64,000 bases of DNA from Bacillota bacterium (GTDB lineage: Bacteria; Bacillota_A; Clostridia; Lachnospirales; Lachnospiraceae): contig JAEZTQ010000046.1 in the NCBI GenBank assembly GCA_023443625.1, positions 1 to 64,000 of the forward strand. Direction: 5' to 3'. This document shows, in pieces, positions 44,217-53,586 of the stretch. Every line of letters begins with the position of its first letter. Position 1 is the first letter of the stretch. Made by a program: the position numbers and the translations under genes. The notes under the pieces were generated by a model. The model was not told the origin of the DNA and ran no database searches. It saw nothing but the letters and a program-made list of their open reading frames with translations.

Positions 44217-44831
44217 TTATTGGAGAATCTTTTCAAGATCTTCCGGTAATAAATAGTCTAATACAGACCCTTCTGGATTCTCTAAAAAATAAAACTCAGA
44301 TACTATATCATGGTTATCCTCTAGCACGTATTCTATTCTTAGCATTGATTTATCACTAAATCTGTGATAACTATAATTTTCAAATACACATGATGACGGA
44401 TCCTTCTCTATAATATCTTCCAGCCTCATTCCCACTGAAATATTTTCAAATATTTTTTTGTCAACAAGAGTTGAAGTAAGAAAACCATCAACTACATGAT
44501 ACTCTTCATTATTCTCTTCATAAAGTAAGAATAGATATTTATTATCCTCCACTAGTGTAACTGAATAAAACTTATCCTTATTATATCTAACTAAATCTAC
44601 TATTCCGTCCGATTTCAATGTATTAATCTTATATACAACTGATAAAGCTGTACGTACTTCATAGGGAAGATTTAGTTCTTCTATATCAGTAGATAATTCT
44701 TGCTCTTTTAAAGTGGTTATATCTGACTTATTATCATACTGTAATTTAGTTTCTTTCCTACAACCCATAAGCCCAATTAGCAAGTAAGGAAGTGATAAGA
44801 TAAGTATTAATTTTTTATATGTTTTTATCAT
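44217..44831 (-). CDS. Putative lipoprotein of unknown function
   Basis: A 204-residue protein with a lysine-rich start, a hydrophobic signal segment and the lipobox IGLMGC at about residue 24, so it should be lipid-anchored outside the membrane. The mature part is polar, with a KIFENISVGMRLEDIIEKDPSS segment that resembles the SmpA/OmlA-type fold seen in small envelope lipoproteins; this resemblance is weak. It is preceded by a long leader with a near-consensus promoter (45054-45082). I do not recognise a function. Confidence 0.65.
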   Translation of the reverse strand: MIKTYKKLILILSLPYLLIGLMGCRKETKLQYDNKSDITTLKEQELSTDIEELNLPYEVRTALSVVYKINTLKSDGIVDLVRYNKDKFYSVTLVEDNKYLFLLYEENNEEYHVVDGFLTSTLVDKKIFENISVGMRLEDIIEKDPSSCVFENYSYHRFSDKSMLRIEYVLEDNHDIVSEFYFLENPEGSVLDYLLPEDLEKILQ

Positions 44832-45053
44832 AATATCCTAATCCCTTAATCATATAATGTATGGCACGTCTATAATAACTTGATGTAACCACAATGTATT
44901 TATCAGAAAAAGGCTTGATAATACATATCTCATGTAAATTGCTTAGATTTTTCCACTTACTGTTGAAGCATAAATACTTCTTCACAAACTATCCTGGTCT
45001 TTCTCAACATGCAGTTTTATTTCTGCTAAAGACGAAAGGTTTATTCTTCATCC

Positions 45054-45082
45054 ATATTATTACATTTTTTGTATACTGTCAA
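45054..45082 (-). promoter_or_regulatory. Near-consensus sigma-A promoter of the lipoprotein gene, with a long leader
   Basis: On the minus strand TTGACA (45082-45077) and TAATAT (45059-45054) are 17 bases apart. The lipoprotein ATG is at 44831, so the leader would be over 200 bases. Within it GTCTTT and AAAGAC pair around an inner GCAG/CTGC stem near 45000-45035. The gap 44832-45165 holds no gene that I would support on either strand. Confidence 0.55.
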
Positions 45083-45165
45083 CATATTGTTAAATACATA
45101 TGCTTGCAAGCTTGCCGATTCCTTTTACTGTTTTTTATTAAAGTATATACGTCTAGGTATACGGA

Positions 45166-45663
45166 TTATCTGTTATCAACCTTCTCTGGATAAAGGTCAT
45201 GGTTTGCCAAACGGTTAAAAGCAATTTCCTCCCATTTGGTGTTCGCCTGTCCATAGTTGCAATAAGGATCTATGGAGATACCGCCTCGAGGAGTGAATTT
45301 TCCCCACACCTCAATGTATTTCGGATTTAAAAGTTTAATCAAATCTTTCATAATCACGTTGACACAATCTTCATGAAAGTCTCCATGATTTCTAAAACTA
45401 AATAGATAAAGTTTTAATGACTTACTTTCAACCATCTTAACGTTAGGTACATAGGATATTGTAATAGTCGCAAAATCTGGTTGTCCTGTAATGGGGCAAA
45501 GAGTTGTAAATTCAGGGCAATTAAATTTAACAAAGTAATCATTCTCCACATGCTTATTTATAAACGTTTCCAGTATGTCCGGATTATAATTCATATCATA
45601 TTTCGTTCCTTCTTTTCCCAATAAAGTAATTTTCATTGTATCTTCGTGATTTCTACCGTTCAT
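45166..45663 (-). CDS. queF: NADPH-dependent 7-cyano-7-deazaguanine reductase
   Basis: A 165-residue QueF of the short, unimodular type. [16 protein letters not shown] contains the thioimide-forming cysteine (second C), [21 protein letters not shown] is the QueF signature that binds NADPH, and [14 protein letters not shown] follows near the end. It reduces preQ0 to preQ1, the last step before insertion into tRNA. It is the last gene of the five-gene preQ1 operon, 14 bases after queC, with GGGAAAG before the ATG at 45663. Confidence 0.92.
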   Translation of the reverse strand: MNGRNHEDTMKITLLGKEGTKYDMNYNPDILETFINKHVENDYFVKFNCPEFTTLCPITGQPDFATITISYVPNVKMVESKSLKLYLFSFRNHGDFHEDCVNVIMKDLIKLLNPKYIEVWGKFTPRGGISIDPYCNYGQANTKWEEIAFNRLANHDLYPEKVDNR

Positions 45664-45677
45664 GATTTCTTTCCCTT

Positions 45678-46355
45678 CTATATGGCTGGATCCTTTATAC
45701 CATTTTTTTCAAAGGCTATGGCACGGTCAATGCATGTTCCACAAGTTTTACATGCTTTCTCTCCTCCTTCATAGCAGCTCCATGTCAATTCATAAGGCAC
45801 CTTTAATTCTATTCCTTTTTTTACAACGTCTGCTTTTGCCCAGGACACAAAAGGAGCTTCAATACGTAGCTGCTTTCCACTTCCTTCATATATAGCTTCA
45901 TTCATTGCATTATGAAATGAACTGCTGCAATCTGGATATGCATTTCCTGCTGCATCATCCCTATGTGCTCCATAATATATAATACTGCAGCCTTTGGATA
46001 AAGCAATACTGGCAGCTGAAGATAAGAACAAACCATTTCGAAATGGCACGTAGGTTGATACTGGATTCCCATTGGCAGCTGTAAGTTGTGTTACGTATTC
46101 CCCTTTTGGAATCTCCTCCTTCGAATGATCTAAAAGACAACAATCACTGTGTTCAAAGATCTTGGCTAAATCTAGGCAGATATATTCCACTTCATAATGT
46201 ACTGCTATTTTCCTTGAAACCTCTATTTCTTTTGCATGCTTTTGTCCATAGGATATGGACAATGCAATTACATTTTCTTTACTATATTCATCAATTGCCA
46301 GCCCAAGGCATGTGGTACTATCCACTCCACCACTTAATAAAACCAATGCTTTCAT
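45678..46355 (-). CDS. queC: 7-cyano-7-deazaguanine synthase
   Basis: About 225 residues. [18 protein letters not shown] holds the PP-loop SGGxDS that binds [29 protein letters not shown] and [16 protein letters not shown] are QueC signatures. The C-terminal [19 protein letters not shown] contains the cysteines of the structural zinc site. It converts carboxy-deazaguanine to preQ0 with ammonia and ATP. The start is ambiguous: ATGs at 46355, 46367 and 46391 are in frame; 46355 gives the standard QueC N-terminus. Confidence 0.92.
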   Translation of the reverse strand: MKALVLLSGGVDSTTCLGLAIDEYSKENVIALSISYGQKHAKEIEVSRKIAVHYEVEYICLDLAKIFEHSDCCLLDHSKEEIPKGEYVTQLTAANGNPVSTYVPFRNGLFLSSAASIALSKGCSIIYYGAHRDDAAGNAYPDCSSSFHNAMNEAIYEGSGKQLRIEAPFVSWAKADVVKKGIELKVPYELTWSCYEGGEKACKTCGTCIDRAIAFEKNGIKDPAI

Positions 46356-46405
46356 TTTTACACCCATTCCTGCGCAAGTTTTTATGCGCATATAAATTTA
46401 CTGTT

Positions 46406-46981
46406 CTACTTTAAGCGCATTACTAAACTAGCATCTGTCTGAAAACGGCCACGCAAAGTCGAAGTCTGTGTTTTCACAGCCACTTTCTTAATTCCTCTGG
46501 CGCTCATACAGCTATGGTATCCCTCAATCAAGACAGCCACATCTTTTGATCCGATAATTTCCTGCATAATTTCTGCAATATCCGAAGCAATTCGCTCCTG
46601 AAGCTGTAGTCGCTTCGATACCATATCCACTATTCTTACAATTTTACTTAAACCGATTACTTTACCATTTGGCACATAGGCTACCAAAACCTTCATATCA
46701 TACATCAGTGCTAAATGATGTTCACAATAACTAAAAATATCAATATCTCTCACCAGGATTAAATCCTGGTTGCCTTGATCAAATTCTAAGTCTTTTTCAA
46801 ATGTTTTACAAAACATCTGCGCAATTTCATGATTGCTATAATTCATTCCTTCAAATATTTCTTCATACATATGTGCTACACGCTCAGGGGTATCCTTTAA
46901 CCCCTCACGGTCAGGATTATCCCCCAGTGCTAGGATAATACCTCTAATATGTTCTTGAATTGCTTCTTTATCTATTGCCAT
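46406..46981 (-). CDS. folE: GTP cyclohydrolase I
   Basis: A 191-residue GTP cyclohydrolase [16 protein letters not shown] near residue 30, [21 protein letters not shown] with the zinc ligands C and [23 protein letters not shown], and [17 protein letters not shown] with the second zinc cysteine are all present. It converts GTP to dihydroneopterin triphosphate, the entry point for both folate and queuosine; its place between queE and queC points to the queuosine branch. Confidence 0.92.
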   Translation of the reverse strand: MAIDKEAIQEHIRGIILALGDNPDREGLKDTPERVAHMYEEIFEGMNYSNHEIAQMFCKTFEKDLEFDQGNQDLILVRDIDIFSYCEHHLALMYDMKVLVAYVPNGKVIGLSKIVRIVDMVSKRLQLQERIASDIAEIMQEIIGSKDVAVLIEGYHSCMSARGIKKVAVKTQTSTLRGRFQTDASLVMRLK

Positions 46982-47025
46982 TTCCCCTCTACCTCATTTC
47001 TATACTTACAAATGAAATTATATTA

Positions 47026-47694
47026 TTAGACACCCCTTTTATTTGGGTCCCATATCACTTTGTGCATTTGCAACTGCATAGTTACACCATTCATACCGTT
47101 ATGTATTAGATAATCCACTATTTCTTCTAAATTAATTTTCCCAAAAACAGGGCTAATATATATATGACATCTCATTGTCAAATCATATGTGTTTATCACT
47201 TCCTTAGTACGATTTAAATCCTCCCTATCTCCCACCACAAATTTAACCGTATCTTTTTTGGTAAGTAGCTCAAAATTTGTAACCAACATGTTAGATTCCA
47301 TTAAACTTCCCGGCAGCTTGTAATCCATGGTAAATGCAGGTGGATTATTGATACTAACAAAAGAATTTAACTCTACACTTCCGTTGGTTTCAATTTCAAT
47401 ATGCAAGAACTGATCTGCTGCAAGCAATTGAAGGAGTTGCAATATATCAGGTACAAGTAAAGGCTCCCCACCAGTCAAAGTCACATTTTTGATACCAGTT
47501 TCTTTAATATAATCATAGATTTCCTGCTCAGTCATAAATGTTAGTGGTGTATCATCCTCATTCACCCATGCAGTATCACAAAAGGAACAGGAAAGATTAC
47601 ATCCAGAAAATCTGATAAATACTGCCAATTGTCCTGCCAAAACCCCTTCTCCATTAATGCTCACAAATTTTTCAGCCACTTTATATTGTGCCAC
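47026..47694 (-). CDS. queE: 7-carboxy-7-deazaguanine synthase (radical SAM)
   Basis: A 222-residue small radical SAM enzyme. SGCNLSCSFCDT contains CxxxCxxC, and FVSINGEGVLAGQLAVFIRF before it and NVTLTGGEPLL after it are QueE hallmarks. It rearranges 6-carboxy-tetrahydropterin into the deazaguanine ring. It is the second gene of the operon, with its stop 44 bases before folE. Confidence 0.92.
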   Translation of the reverse strand: MAQYKVAEKFVSINGEGVLAGQLAVFIRFSGCNLSCSFCDTAWVNEDDTPLTFMTEQEIYDYIKETGIKNVTLTGGEPLLVPDILQLLQLLAADQFLHIEIETNGSVELNSFVSINNPPAFTMDYKLPGSLMESNMLVTNFELLTKKDTVKFVVGDREDLNRTKEVINTYDLTMRCHIYISPVFGKINLEEIVDYLIHNGMNGVTMQLQMHKVIWDPNKRGV

Positions 47695-47744
47695 TATAAT
47701 CCTCCATTGTATCTTGATATATAATTACAAGTTGTTTTAGAATT

Positions 47745-48164
47745 CTACTTCTCATAGGAAGCGCAATTACTTGGTGTTTCGTAAACTGTTGCGCTTTTCA
47801 CCTGATATCCTCTAAGTTCCATTCTATCGTAAAAATATTTTGCCAGATTTTCAGCCGTTGGTCGAAAATCCAGTACCATAAGTTGAAAACCTTCCTCTTC
47901 TAAAGCCGCAACTGTTCCAGGTTTCAAGGTATTTCTCTCAATAATTAAGACATGATCGAGTAAATTCACTTCTTCTTTTATATCTTTCTTTAGCTGGGCA
48001 AAATCAACAAGCATCCCATTCAACTGCTGGTTGGTTTGTAATGTCAAGCTCTTTACTTCAATAACAACCTGCCAACCATGTCCATGTATATTACTACATT
48101 TCCCTTCATAGCCAGCTAAAAAATGTGCTGAATCAAAGCTATGTTGTGTTCTTAAAATATACAT
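47745..48164 (-). CDS. queD: 6-carboxy-5,6,7,8-tetrahydropterin synthase
   Basis: A 139-residue protein of the 6-pyruvoyl-tetrahydropterin synthase family. HSFDSAHFL and NIHGHGW supply the three zinc histidines, and the catalytic cysteine is in EGKCSNIHG. LVDFAQLKKDIKEEV and LDHVLI are also family-typical. It makes carboxy-tetrahydropterin from dihydroneopterin triphosphate and opens the preQ1 operon. I looked for a preQ1 riboswitch in the 120-base leader (48165-48283) and did not find a convincing one. Confidence 0.92.
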   Translation of the reverse strand: MYILRTQHSFDSAHFLAGYEGKCSNIHGHGWQVVIEVKSLTLQTNQQLNGMLVDFAQLKKDIKEEVNLLDHVLIIERNTLKPGTVAALEEEGFQLMVLDFRPTAENLAKYFYDRMELRGYQVKSATVYETPSNCASYEK

Positions 48165-48282
48165 AATTTAATCCTTTCCAACATAATAAATTTTACTTGC
48201 GAAACACTGGTTCCACAAAGCGTCGCATTATGTGACTAATTCCTTTGCTTTCGCTGGTGTATCCTACTTGGAGAAAAAAAAA

Positions 48283-48306
48283 TAGGCATAGAAACTATGC
48301 CTATTT
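48283..48306. terminator. Strong hairpin upstream of the queuosine operon
   Basis: AATAGGCATAG pairs perfectly with CTATGCCTATT around a GAAA-like loop, with a nine-A run on the left, so on the minus strand it has a long U tail. It would end transcription arriving from the hypA operon side and leave queD to its own promoter. Confidence 0.7.
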
Positions 48307-48634
48307 TCGCTATCATACATTGATTAAATGCGTGAAATTATCCACTGTATCAATTCATATAATACTTAATAAAGCCCTAGTTTTGTTTTGAGACAGGATG
48401 GTGCTAATGAACTGTCTTTATTATGTTTTAGAAATTATACCATTTTCTACTAAGTAATGTCAAGCTAACCTGCGCTCTAAGTCAGCTGCCTCTATGAATA
48501 TATAACTAATAGCAGAAGAAATAAAACCTACTAGTGCTAGGACATTAGGGTGTGAGGAGGCCATAATAACTGTACTCATTCAATTCCCATAATACTTAAT
48601 AAAGACCGATGACTCTTTCGCAATTTACATCAGT
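48307..48634. other. Intergenic region with an imperfect 26-bp direct repeat and a small remnant ORF
   Basis: CAATT-x3-ATAATACTTAATAAAG occurs at 48351-48376 and again at 48581-48606 with about three mismatches. Between them a 34-codon frame (48564 to 48460, minus strand, starting MASSHPNVLALVGF) encodes a hydrophobic peptide without a good ribosome site, perhaps the tail of a lost gene. A duplication of the hypA downstream region followed by decay would explain both. Confidence 0.4.
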
Positions 48635-48976
48635 TCAACACGCCCTGATTTCTTTTAGGTAAAAGTCACTGCCACTGATCATCTCATACTCTTCACACCC
48701 ACACTCCGGGCATACTCTTGCATGTTCCAATAATGGATATACTTTGCCACAACTCCTACAAATTCCATTGGCTGTAAGTATCTCTACTTCTAATTTGGTA
48801 TTTTCAAGGACGGTACCATCTACCGCAGCTGGGAAGCAGGCCTTAAGATACCTTGGAACCACCGAAGACAATTCACCTACTTGGAGGACAATGGCCTCCA
48901 CCTGGGAAAGCTGGTTTATTTCCACCACTCTCAATACCTTATCAACAATATGGTACATGATACCCAATTCATGCAT
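48635..48976 (-). CDS. hypA: Nickel metallochaperone HypA
   Basis: A 113-residue protein. It begins MHELGI, where the N-terminal His-Glu binds nickel in HypA. The zinc site is CRSCGK followed by CPECGC. AIVLQVGELSSVVP is also conserved. HypA delivers nickel to hydrogenase or other nickel enzymes with HypB. Here it lies 3 bases downstream of a large flavin/iron-sulfur oxidoreductase gene, with no hydrogenase gene in the window, so the nickel client is unclear. Confidence 0.92.
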   Translation of the reverse strand: MHELGIMYHIVDKVLRVVEINQLSQVEAIVLQVGELSSVVPRYLKACFPAAVDGTVLENTKLEVEILTANGICRSCGKVYPLLEHARVCPECGCEEYEMISGSDFYLKEIRAC

Positions 48977-48979
48977 CGC

Positions 48980-51709
48980 TTATTTTTTCCTTCCAAGAAC
49001 TTTTTTGACGGTTATCTTCGCTTTACGCTTAAGTACATGAGGTATAATTGCCTTTTTTATGCCCAGGAACTCTACCCCTTTACCATCATAAACACGTTCC
49101 AGAGTAATGGCATCAAACTTACATTTTGTGGCACACATTCCACAACCTACGCACATGTATTCATCCACTACAGTAGCACCACAGCCAAGACAACGCTCCG
49201 TTTCCTTTCGCATCTGTTCTTCGGTAAAGGCTGCCCGAATGTCACGGAAGGTCTTCTTCCCTTCCTGACCGTCAATCTTTGCCGCTCTCTGTCTAGGCGT
49301 TGTGTCATAGCTATCAAAAATAACTGCTCTCTTATCTAATTCAATATATTGGCGACGACTGCGGCCAATTAATAAATCCTGTCCCACCTGAACATAACGA
49401 TGTATCGATATAGCTGCCTGCTTTCCTGCTGCAATGGCATCAATTGCAAAACGAGGCCCGGTCACCGCATCTCCGCCTGCAAATACATCGGACTGATCCG
49501 TCTGATAGGTGATATCATCTACCTGGACGGTATTATTGGGATTTATAACAACCTTGCTACCCTCTAAAATACCACACCAGTCAATAGACTGACCAACAGA
49601 TAGCAGAACATAGTCTGCTTCTACTATCATCGTATCCTTTTCATCATACTTAGGAGCAAAACGTCCATTTTCATCAAAAACACTAACACAAGCCATTAAT
49701 TCAATTCCTGTTATCTTGCCATTCTCTCCAATAATTCTCTTAGGTCCCCACGAATTATTGATTATAATGTCTTCACTTTCAGCCACTTCTATCTCTTCGT
49801 CAAGGGCTGGCATTTGATCTCTATTTTCCAGACAGAACATACTGACTTTATTCCCGCCGGCACGAACTGCCACACGGGCTACGTCGATAGCCACATTACC
49901 ACCACCGATAACGACTACGTTACCGGAAATGGTTTCATTTTCATTCTGGTTGACACGTGAGAGAAATTCTATTCCGGAAACTACACCTTCATAATCTTCT
50001 CCTTCTACACCAATCTTCCTACCCTTCTGTGCTCCGATTGCCAAATAGAAAGCCTTATATCCATCTGCCCTTAACTGATCTAGAGTTATATCTTTTCCTA
50101 CTTCTAGTCCAGTTTTGAAGGTAACACCCAATTCTCTTAATACATCGATTTCTGCTTCCACAATCTTCTTCTCGAGAACGAAAGAGGGAATTCCAAGGGT
50201 CAGCATTCCGCCAATTACCTTTTCTTTTTCAAATACCGTCACATCATATCCATCTATAGCTAGAAAATATGCGCAGGATAATCCAGCCGGGCCAGATCCC
50301 ACAACAGCAATCTTTTTATCACTGTAATTATTACGTTTCTTAGGAATAAACCGGGTATCTTTGTTCAAATCTTGATCTGCAATAAAGCGCTTGATATCAT
50401 CAATTGCGATAGGTTCATCCAAATCCCCTCTGGTACAAGCATCTTCACAACGCTTGTTGCAAACATAGCCACAAACTGCAGGAAATGGATTTTCCATTTT
50501 AATAAGTTCAAGAGCTGCCTCATACTTGCCCTGAGCAGCCAATTTTATATATCCCTGAACCGCAATGTGAGCAGGGCAGTTGGTTTTACAAGGAGCCGTA
50601 CCCGTATCCACCACTTCCTGACGGTTGGTCCTGTAATCTATGTTCCAATCTTTTTCGGTCCAAGCATTGTTTCTCGGGGTATAGGTTGTTGTAATATTCT
50701 CTGTAACAGGTCCACTGGAGCAAAGTTTCTGTCCCAGCTTCATGGCATTCATAGGACAATTTTCCACGCATTGGCCACAGGCCACGCATTTTTCCTTATC
50801 TACCTTGGAAACATAATTAGAACGCACCATATCTACATTCTTATACATAGTTCCGGAACGGAGGGACAGACATGAACATCCACAGCAGTTACAGATAGCA
50901 TGGGTTTTACCGGATCCGTCAATATTGGGAATCTGGTGCATCAGACCATTTTCCTCTGCCCGCTTAATAATTTCAAAAGCTTCCTCCCTAGTAATTTTAC
51001 GTCCCCGTCCTGTACGGATATAATATTCTGCTGCATGTCCCATCTGAATACACATATCCTCTTTCAGATGACCGCAGCCCTCTCCCATGGCTTCCCTGTC
51101 AGTACGGCAAGAACAAGGAGAACAGGAGAAAATCGTATTATCATTTAAATATTTTGAAACCTCTTCATAGCTGGCCCTGCGGCTATTGCCTTCGATAGCC
51201 GTCTCAATAGGAATTACCCTCATGAGACCAATTCCGGGAGGAAACATACCTGCACTCATAGGCCCTCTAACTCTTCCGTATGCCTCCATGGCATAGGCTA
51301 CAACAGGATATTTCTTCACAACATCCAGATTGTTTACAATCATCTCCATAATACCCGGAATCCAGCTCTCTGCATGCCAGAAGGTATCCACTCCATCGAT
51401 AACATTAACAAAACAAGTGCCGTATACTGCCAACTTCATCATCTGCTCCTGGCAGTATTCCTCGGATTTCCCCATAATCCCAGCCATTTCCTTAGCAGTT
51501 CTCTTGGTATGATATCCCATGGCCAGGCCTACTTCAGCCATGTCATCATCAATACCGGCCTCCAAAATAACATATTCCGGATCATCCCACTGATATCCGT
51601 TCTTTTTTGGATCCTTCCGCCCCAGCATATTTGCCAGAGCCATTACTTTTTCATTATACTTACATTCATACCCTTCGGGAAAATACATCTTTGTAATTAC
51701 TTGCTCCAT
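48980..51709 (-). CDS. Fused iron-sulfur/FAD oxidoreductase (GltD-like core with extra ferredoxin domains)
   Basis: A 909-residue protein. The first ~290 residues form a region rich in cysteine clusters (SCSPCSCRTD, CNCCGCSC) seen in uncharacterised Firmicute fusion proteins. Next is a ferredoxin motif CVACGQCVENCP (about 310). Residues about 370-460 match the GltD N-terminal iron-sulfur region (CKTNCPAHI, CGYVCNKRCEDAC). An FAD site (VVGSGPAGLSCAYFLA, about 475) and an NAD(P) site (VVIGGGNVAIDVARVA, about 600) follow, and SDVFAGGDAVTGP closes the flavin fold. The C-terminus has CVGCGMCATKC. It probably moves electrons between NAD(P)H and ferredoxin or an unknown substrate; no GltB partner is present. 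Gene order hypB-this-hypA suggests that it depends on nickel or works with a nickel enzyme. Confidence 0.8.
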   Translation of the reverse strand: MEQVITKMYFPEGYECKYNEKVMALANMLGRKDPKKNGYQWDDPEYVILEAGIDDDMAEVGLAMGYHTKRTAKEMAGIMGKSEEYCQEQMMKLAVYGTCFVNVIDGVDTFWHAESWIPGIMEMIVNNLDVVKKYPVVAYAMEAYGRVRGPMSAGMFPPGIGLMRVIPIETAIEGNSRRASYEEVSKYLNDNTIFSCSPCSCRTDREAMGEGCGHLKEDMCIQMGHAAEYYIRTGRGRKITREEAFEIIKRAEENGLMHQIPNIDGSGKTHAICNCCGCSCLSLRSGTMYKNVDMVRSNYVSKVDKEKCVACGQCVENCPMNAMKLGQKLCSSGPVTENITTTYTPRNNAWTEKDWNIDYRTNRQEVVDTGTAPCKTNCPAHIAVQGYIKLAAQGKYEAALELIKMENPFPAVCGYVCNKRCEDACTRGDLDEPIAIDDIKRFIADQDLNKDTRFIPKKRNNYSDKKIAVVGSGPAGLSCAYFLAIDGYDVTVFEKEKVIGGMLTLGIPSFVLEKKIVEAEIDVLRELGVTFKTGLEVGKDITLDQLRADGYKAFYLAIGAQKGRKIGVEGEDYEGVVSGIEFLSRVNQNENETISGNVVVIGGGNVAIDVARVAVRAGGNKVSMFCLENRDQMPALDEEIEVAESEDIIINNSWGPKRIIGENGKITGIELMACVSVFDENGRFAPKYDEKDTMIVEADYVLLSVGQSIDWCGILEGSKVVINPNNTVQVDDITYQTDQSDVFAGGDAVTGPRFAIDAIAAGKQAAISIHRYVQVGQDLLIGRSRRQYIELDKRAVIFDSYDTTPRQRAAKIDGQEGKKTFRDIRAAFTEEQMRKETERCLGCGATVVDEYMCVGCGMCATKCKFDAITLERVYDGKGVEFLGIKKAIIPHVLKRKAKITVKKVLGRKK

Positions 51710-51713
51710 GGTC

Positions 51714-52388
51714 TTACTCTCCTTTGACCTCTCTATACAACCACTTTGTCCACGCTTCTATACCTTCTCCTGTTTTAGCGGATATGGGAAATATGGCAAT
51801 GTTAGGATTTAATTTTTTGACCCTCTCCACACACAGATCCAGATTAAAGTCAAACACTCCCATAGTATCAATTTTGTTGATAAGCAGAGCGTCAGATATC
51901 TGGAACATCAATGGATATTTCAGAGGTTTATCATCCCCCTCCGGAACGCTTAGGATCATTACATTTTTTGTAGATCCTGTATCAAATTCAGCTGGACATA
52001 CCAGATTTCCCACATTCTCCAGAATAACCAAATCCGTCCCCTTGGCATCAAGTCCCTCAAGACCCTGTCTGGTCATATCTGCATCCAAATGGCACATTCC
52101 GCCCGTATGTAACTGAATTACCTTCACTCCAGTTTCAGAAATAGTTTTTGCATCCACATCAGAATCAATATCTGCCTCCATAACTGCAATGCTAAGTTTG
52201 TCTTTCAGACGATTGATGGTATTAACTAATGTAGTTGTCTTCCCTGCTCCCGGAGAGCTCATTAGGTTAAGCAAAAAGGTGTTCTCACTTTTTAACTGCT
52301 CTCTAAGACGCTGTGCGTCCTTGTTATTGTCCTCAAATATACTTTCTTTGATTTTAAGGATTCGAAATTCTTTCACTCTTCTTCCCAT
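51714..52388 (-). CDS. hypB: Hydrogenase/nickel-insertion GTPase HypB
   Basis: About 224 residues. LMSSPGAGKTTTL is the Walker A loop, MEADIDSDVDAKTI the switch region, QLHTGGMCHLDADM the zinc/nickel-binding Cys-His segment, and LINKIDTM the guanine-specificity motif (NKxD). HypB uses GTP hydrolysis to load nickel with HypA. An ATG at 52388 is chosen; a TTG three codons earlier overlaps the end of the membrane protein gene, and neither has a well-spaced ribosome site, so translational coupling is likely. Confidence 0.9.
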   Translation of the reverse strand: MGRRVKEFRILKIKESIFEDNNKDAQRLREQLKSENTFLLNLMSSPGAGKTTTLVNTINRLKDKLSIAVMEADIDSDVDAKTISETGVKVIQLHTGGMCHLDADMTRQGLEGLDAKGTDLVILENVGNLVCPAEFDTGSTKNVMILSVPEGDDKPLKYPLMFQISDALLINKIDTMGVFDFNLDLCVERVKKLNPNIAIFPISAKTGEGIEAWTKWLYREVKGE

Positions 52389-52397
52389 CCCTTTCAA

Positions 52398-53384
52398 TTA
52401 TTCTGCCAGTTTTACTATTGTCTTGTATTCTTTTAAGTCTGTGTATAGTTCACCCTTGTAAGGATTACGTTTTGTCTTTTTCCATTTATAAATCATATAA
52501 ACCACTACAGCAATGTTAACTACCAATGCTAAAAAGCTGATTACAAAATATATGGTAGGATTATAGGTTGAGTCTACACGCCATTTTCCAAAATCCTGGA
52601 ATAAGGGGAAGGTCTGGGCAAACATACACCACAATGCCAATGTCTGAGCCCGATGCTGCAACCATGCACCCTTACCAACTGTAAATGCACACAGGGTCGG
52701 TGCCAACAGCAGTGCAAATCCACAATACCATGCGTGGTGGGGCAAGCAATTATATGTATAAGCAAAATTCCATAAATCATATGCAAGAATATAAAACCAT
52801 AGCATATCCGGCCAAAGCATATCCCGGCTGCCATCTTTTTTTGTCTTCTTCTTAATCTTAATACCAAACCAACCTGTAATAATCACAATATTTAAGATAC
52901 CAGCAATTCCATTCATAAAGTTCCAAGATCCACCCATCAGCATTACAGGTGCATCAGCGGTTATATCTTGAGCCATTACAGCATACTTGCTACCCACTTC
53001 AAAATCACGTATTACCGCTTCTAAAATATTGATAGCCAGTATCAATGGTGGAAAGCAAAGAGCTATTTTATTGTTAGCCAATGCCCATTCCTTACCTGTT
53101 TTCTTGTTGGTTCCACGTACATGGCGGATACACCAAAAACCAATACAGCCAGCTGTGGATGAATACACTTTCGCCAAATGGAACCAGTCTGTGTAAGTTT
53201 TTTCCTTCATCACTGTAAACCACAGTAGGGAAAGTAAAACTGGTAATACCATAAAACCAACAATTCCAGCTACCTTAAATCTGCGGGTAACTTCGTTCAG
53301 CAAAAACAGAATGAGAAACACACCAATCCACACCAGCCAAACACTTAGGAACCCTGCACCTTCCTCATAATTAAACCGAAACAT
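52398..53384 (-). CDS. Multi-pass membrane protein (DUF5692-like), first gene of the hyp-linked operon
   Basis: A 328-residue protein with about eight membrane helices, starting MFRFNYEEGAGFLSVWLVWIG. Conserved-looking polar stretches are VYSSTAGCIGFWCIRHV, LMGGSWNFMNG, YDLWNFAYTYNCLPHHAWYCG and FGKWRVDST, rich in tryptophan and cysteine. I recall such proteins as DUF5692, of unknown function. The histidine and cysteine residues within the helices could bind a metal, perhaps nickel, which would fit the hypA/hypB context; that is speculation. The promoter and a FadR-type operator lie directly upstream. The ATG has AGAGGAG. Confidence 0.7.
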   Translation of the reverse strand: MFRFNYEEGAGFLSVWLVWIGVFLILFLLNEVTRRFKVAGIVGFMVLPVLLSLLWFTVMKEKTYTDWFHLAKVYSSTAGCIGFWCIRHVRGTNKKTGKEWALANNKIALCFPPLILAINILEAVIRDFEVGSKYAVMAQDITADAPVMLMGGSWNFMNGIAGILNIVIITGWFGIKIKKKTKKDGSRDMLWPDMLWFYILAYDLWNFAYTYNCLPHHAWYCGFALLLAPTLCAFTVGKGAWLQHRAQTLALWCMFAQTFPLFQDFGKWRVDSTYNPTIYFVISFLALVVNIAVVVYMIYKWKKTKRNPYKGELYTDLKEYKTIVKLAE

Positions 53385-53422
53385 AATCTTCTCCTCTTTG
53401 TAAAAAGCGCACTTTTTAAATT

Positions 53423-53435
53423 CTGGTCATACCAG
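53423..53435. promoter_or_regulatory. FadR/GntR-type operator at the membrane-protein operon
   Basis: CTGGTCATACCAG is a perfect palindrome with a 3-base centre and fits the TGGTnnnACCA class of FadR-subfamily operators. It starts 38 bases before the ATG at 53384 and lies just downstream of the promoter's -10 box, where binding would block transcription. Confidence 0.65.
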
Positions 53436-53453
53436 TAGTGCAATTATATTTCA

Positions 53454-53482
53454 ATTCTATACAATTCTTAATAGATTGTCAA
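53454..53482 (-). promoter_or_regulatory. Promoter of the DUF5692-hypB-oxidoreductase-hypA operon
   Basis: TTGACA (53482-53477) and TAGAAT (53459-53454) on the minus strand are 17 bases apart. The operator 53423-53435 follows about 20 bases downstream of the -10 box. Confidence 0.6.
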
Positions 53483-53586
53483 GTATTTGTCAAACTTCCT
53501 GGATTAGTCTAAATAGGGATATTGAATTTGTCTATTTAGGGATATGCTATTGATTTTTATTCCATATTATGATATTTTTTTGATAT

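Noticed and set aside
44894..45193. A 99-codon plus-strand frame before queF
   Set aside because: It is hydrophobic by virtue of AT-rich sequence, lacks a ribosome site and covers a minus-strand promoter and leader.
48165..48283. preQ1 riboswitch upstream of queD
   Set aside because: I expected one, but the leader shows neither the GGTTC-x-AG-CTACACCC core nor the A-rich tail of class I, and no clear class II or III fold.
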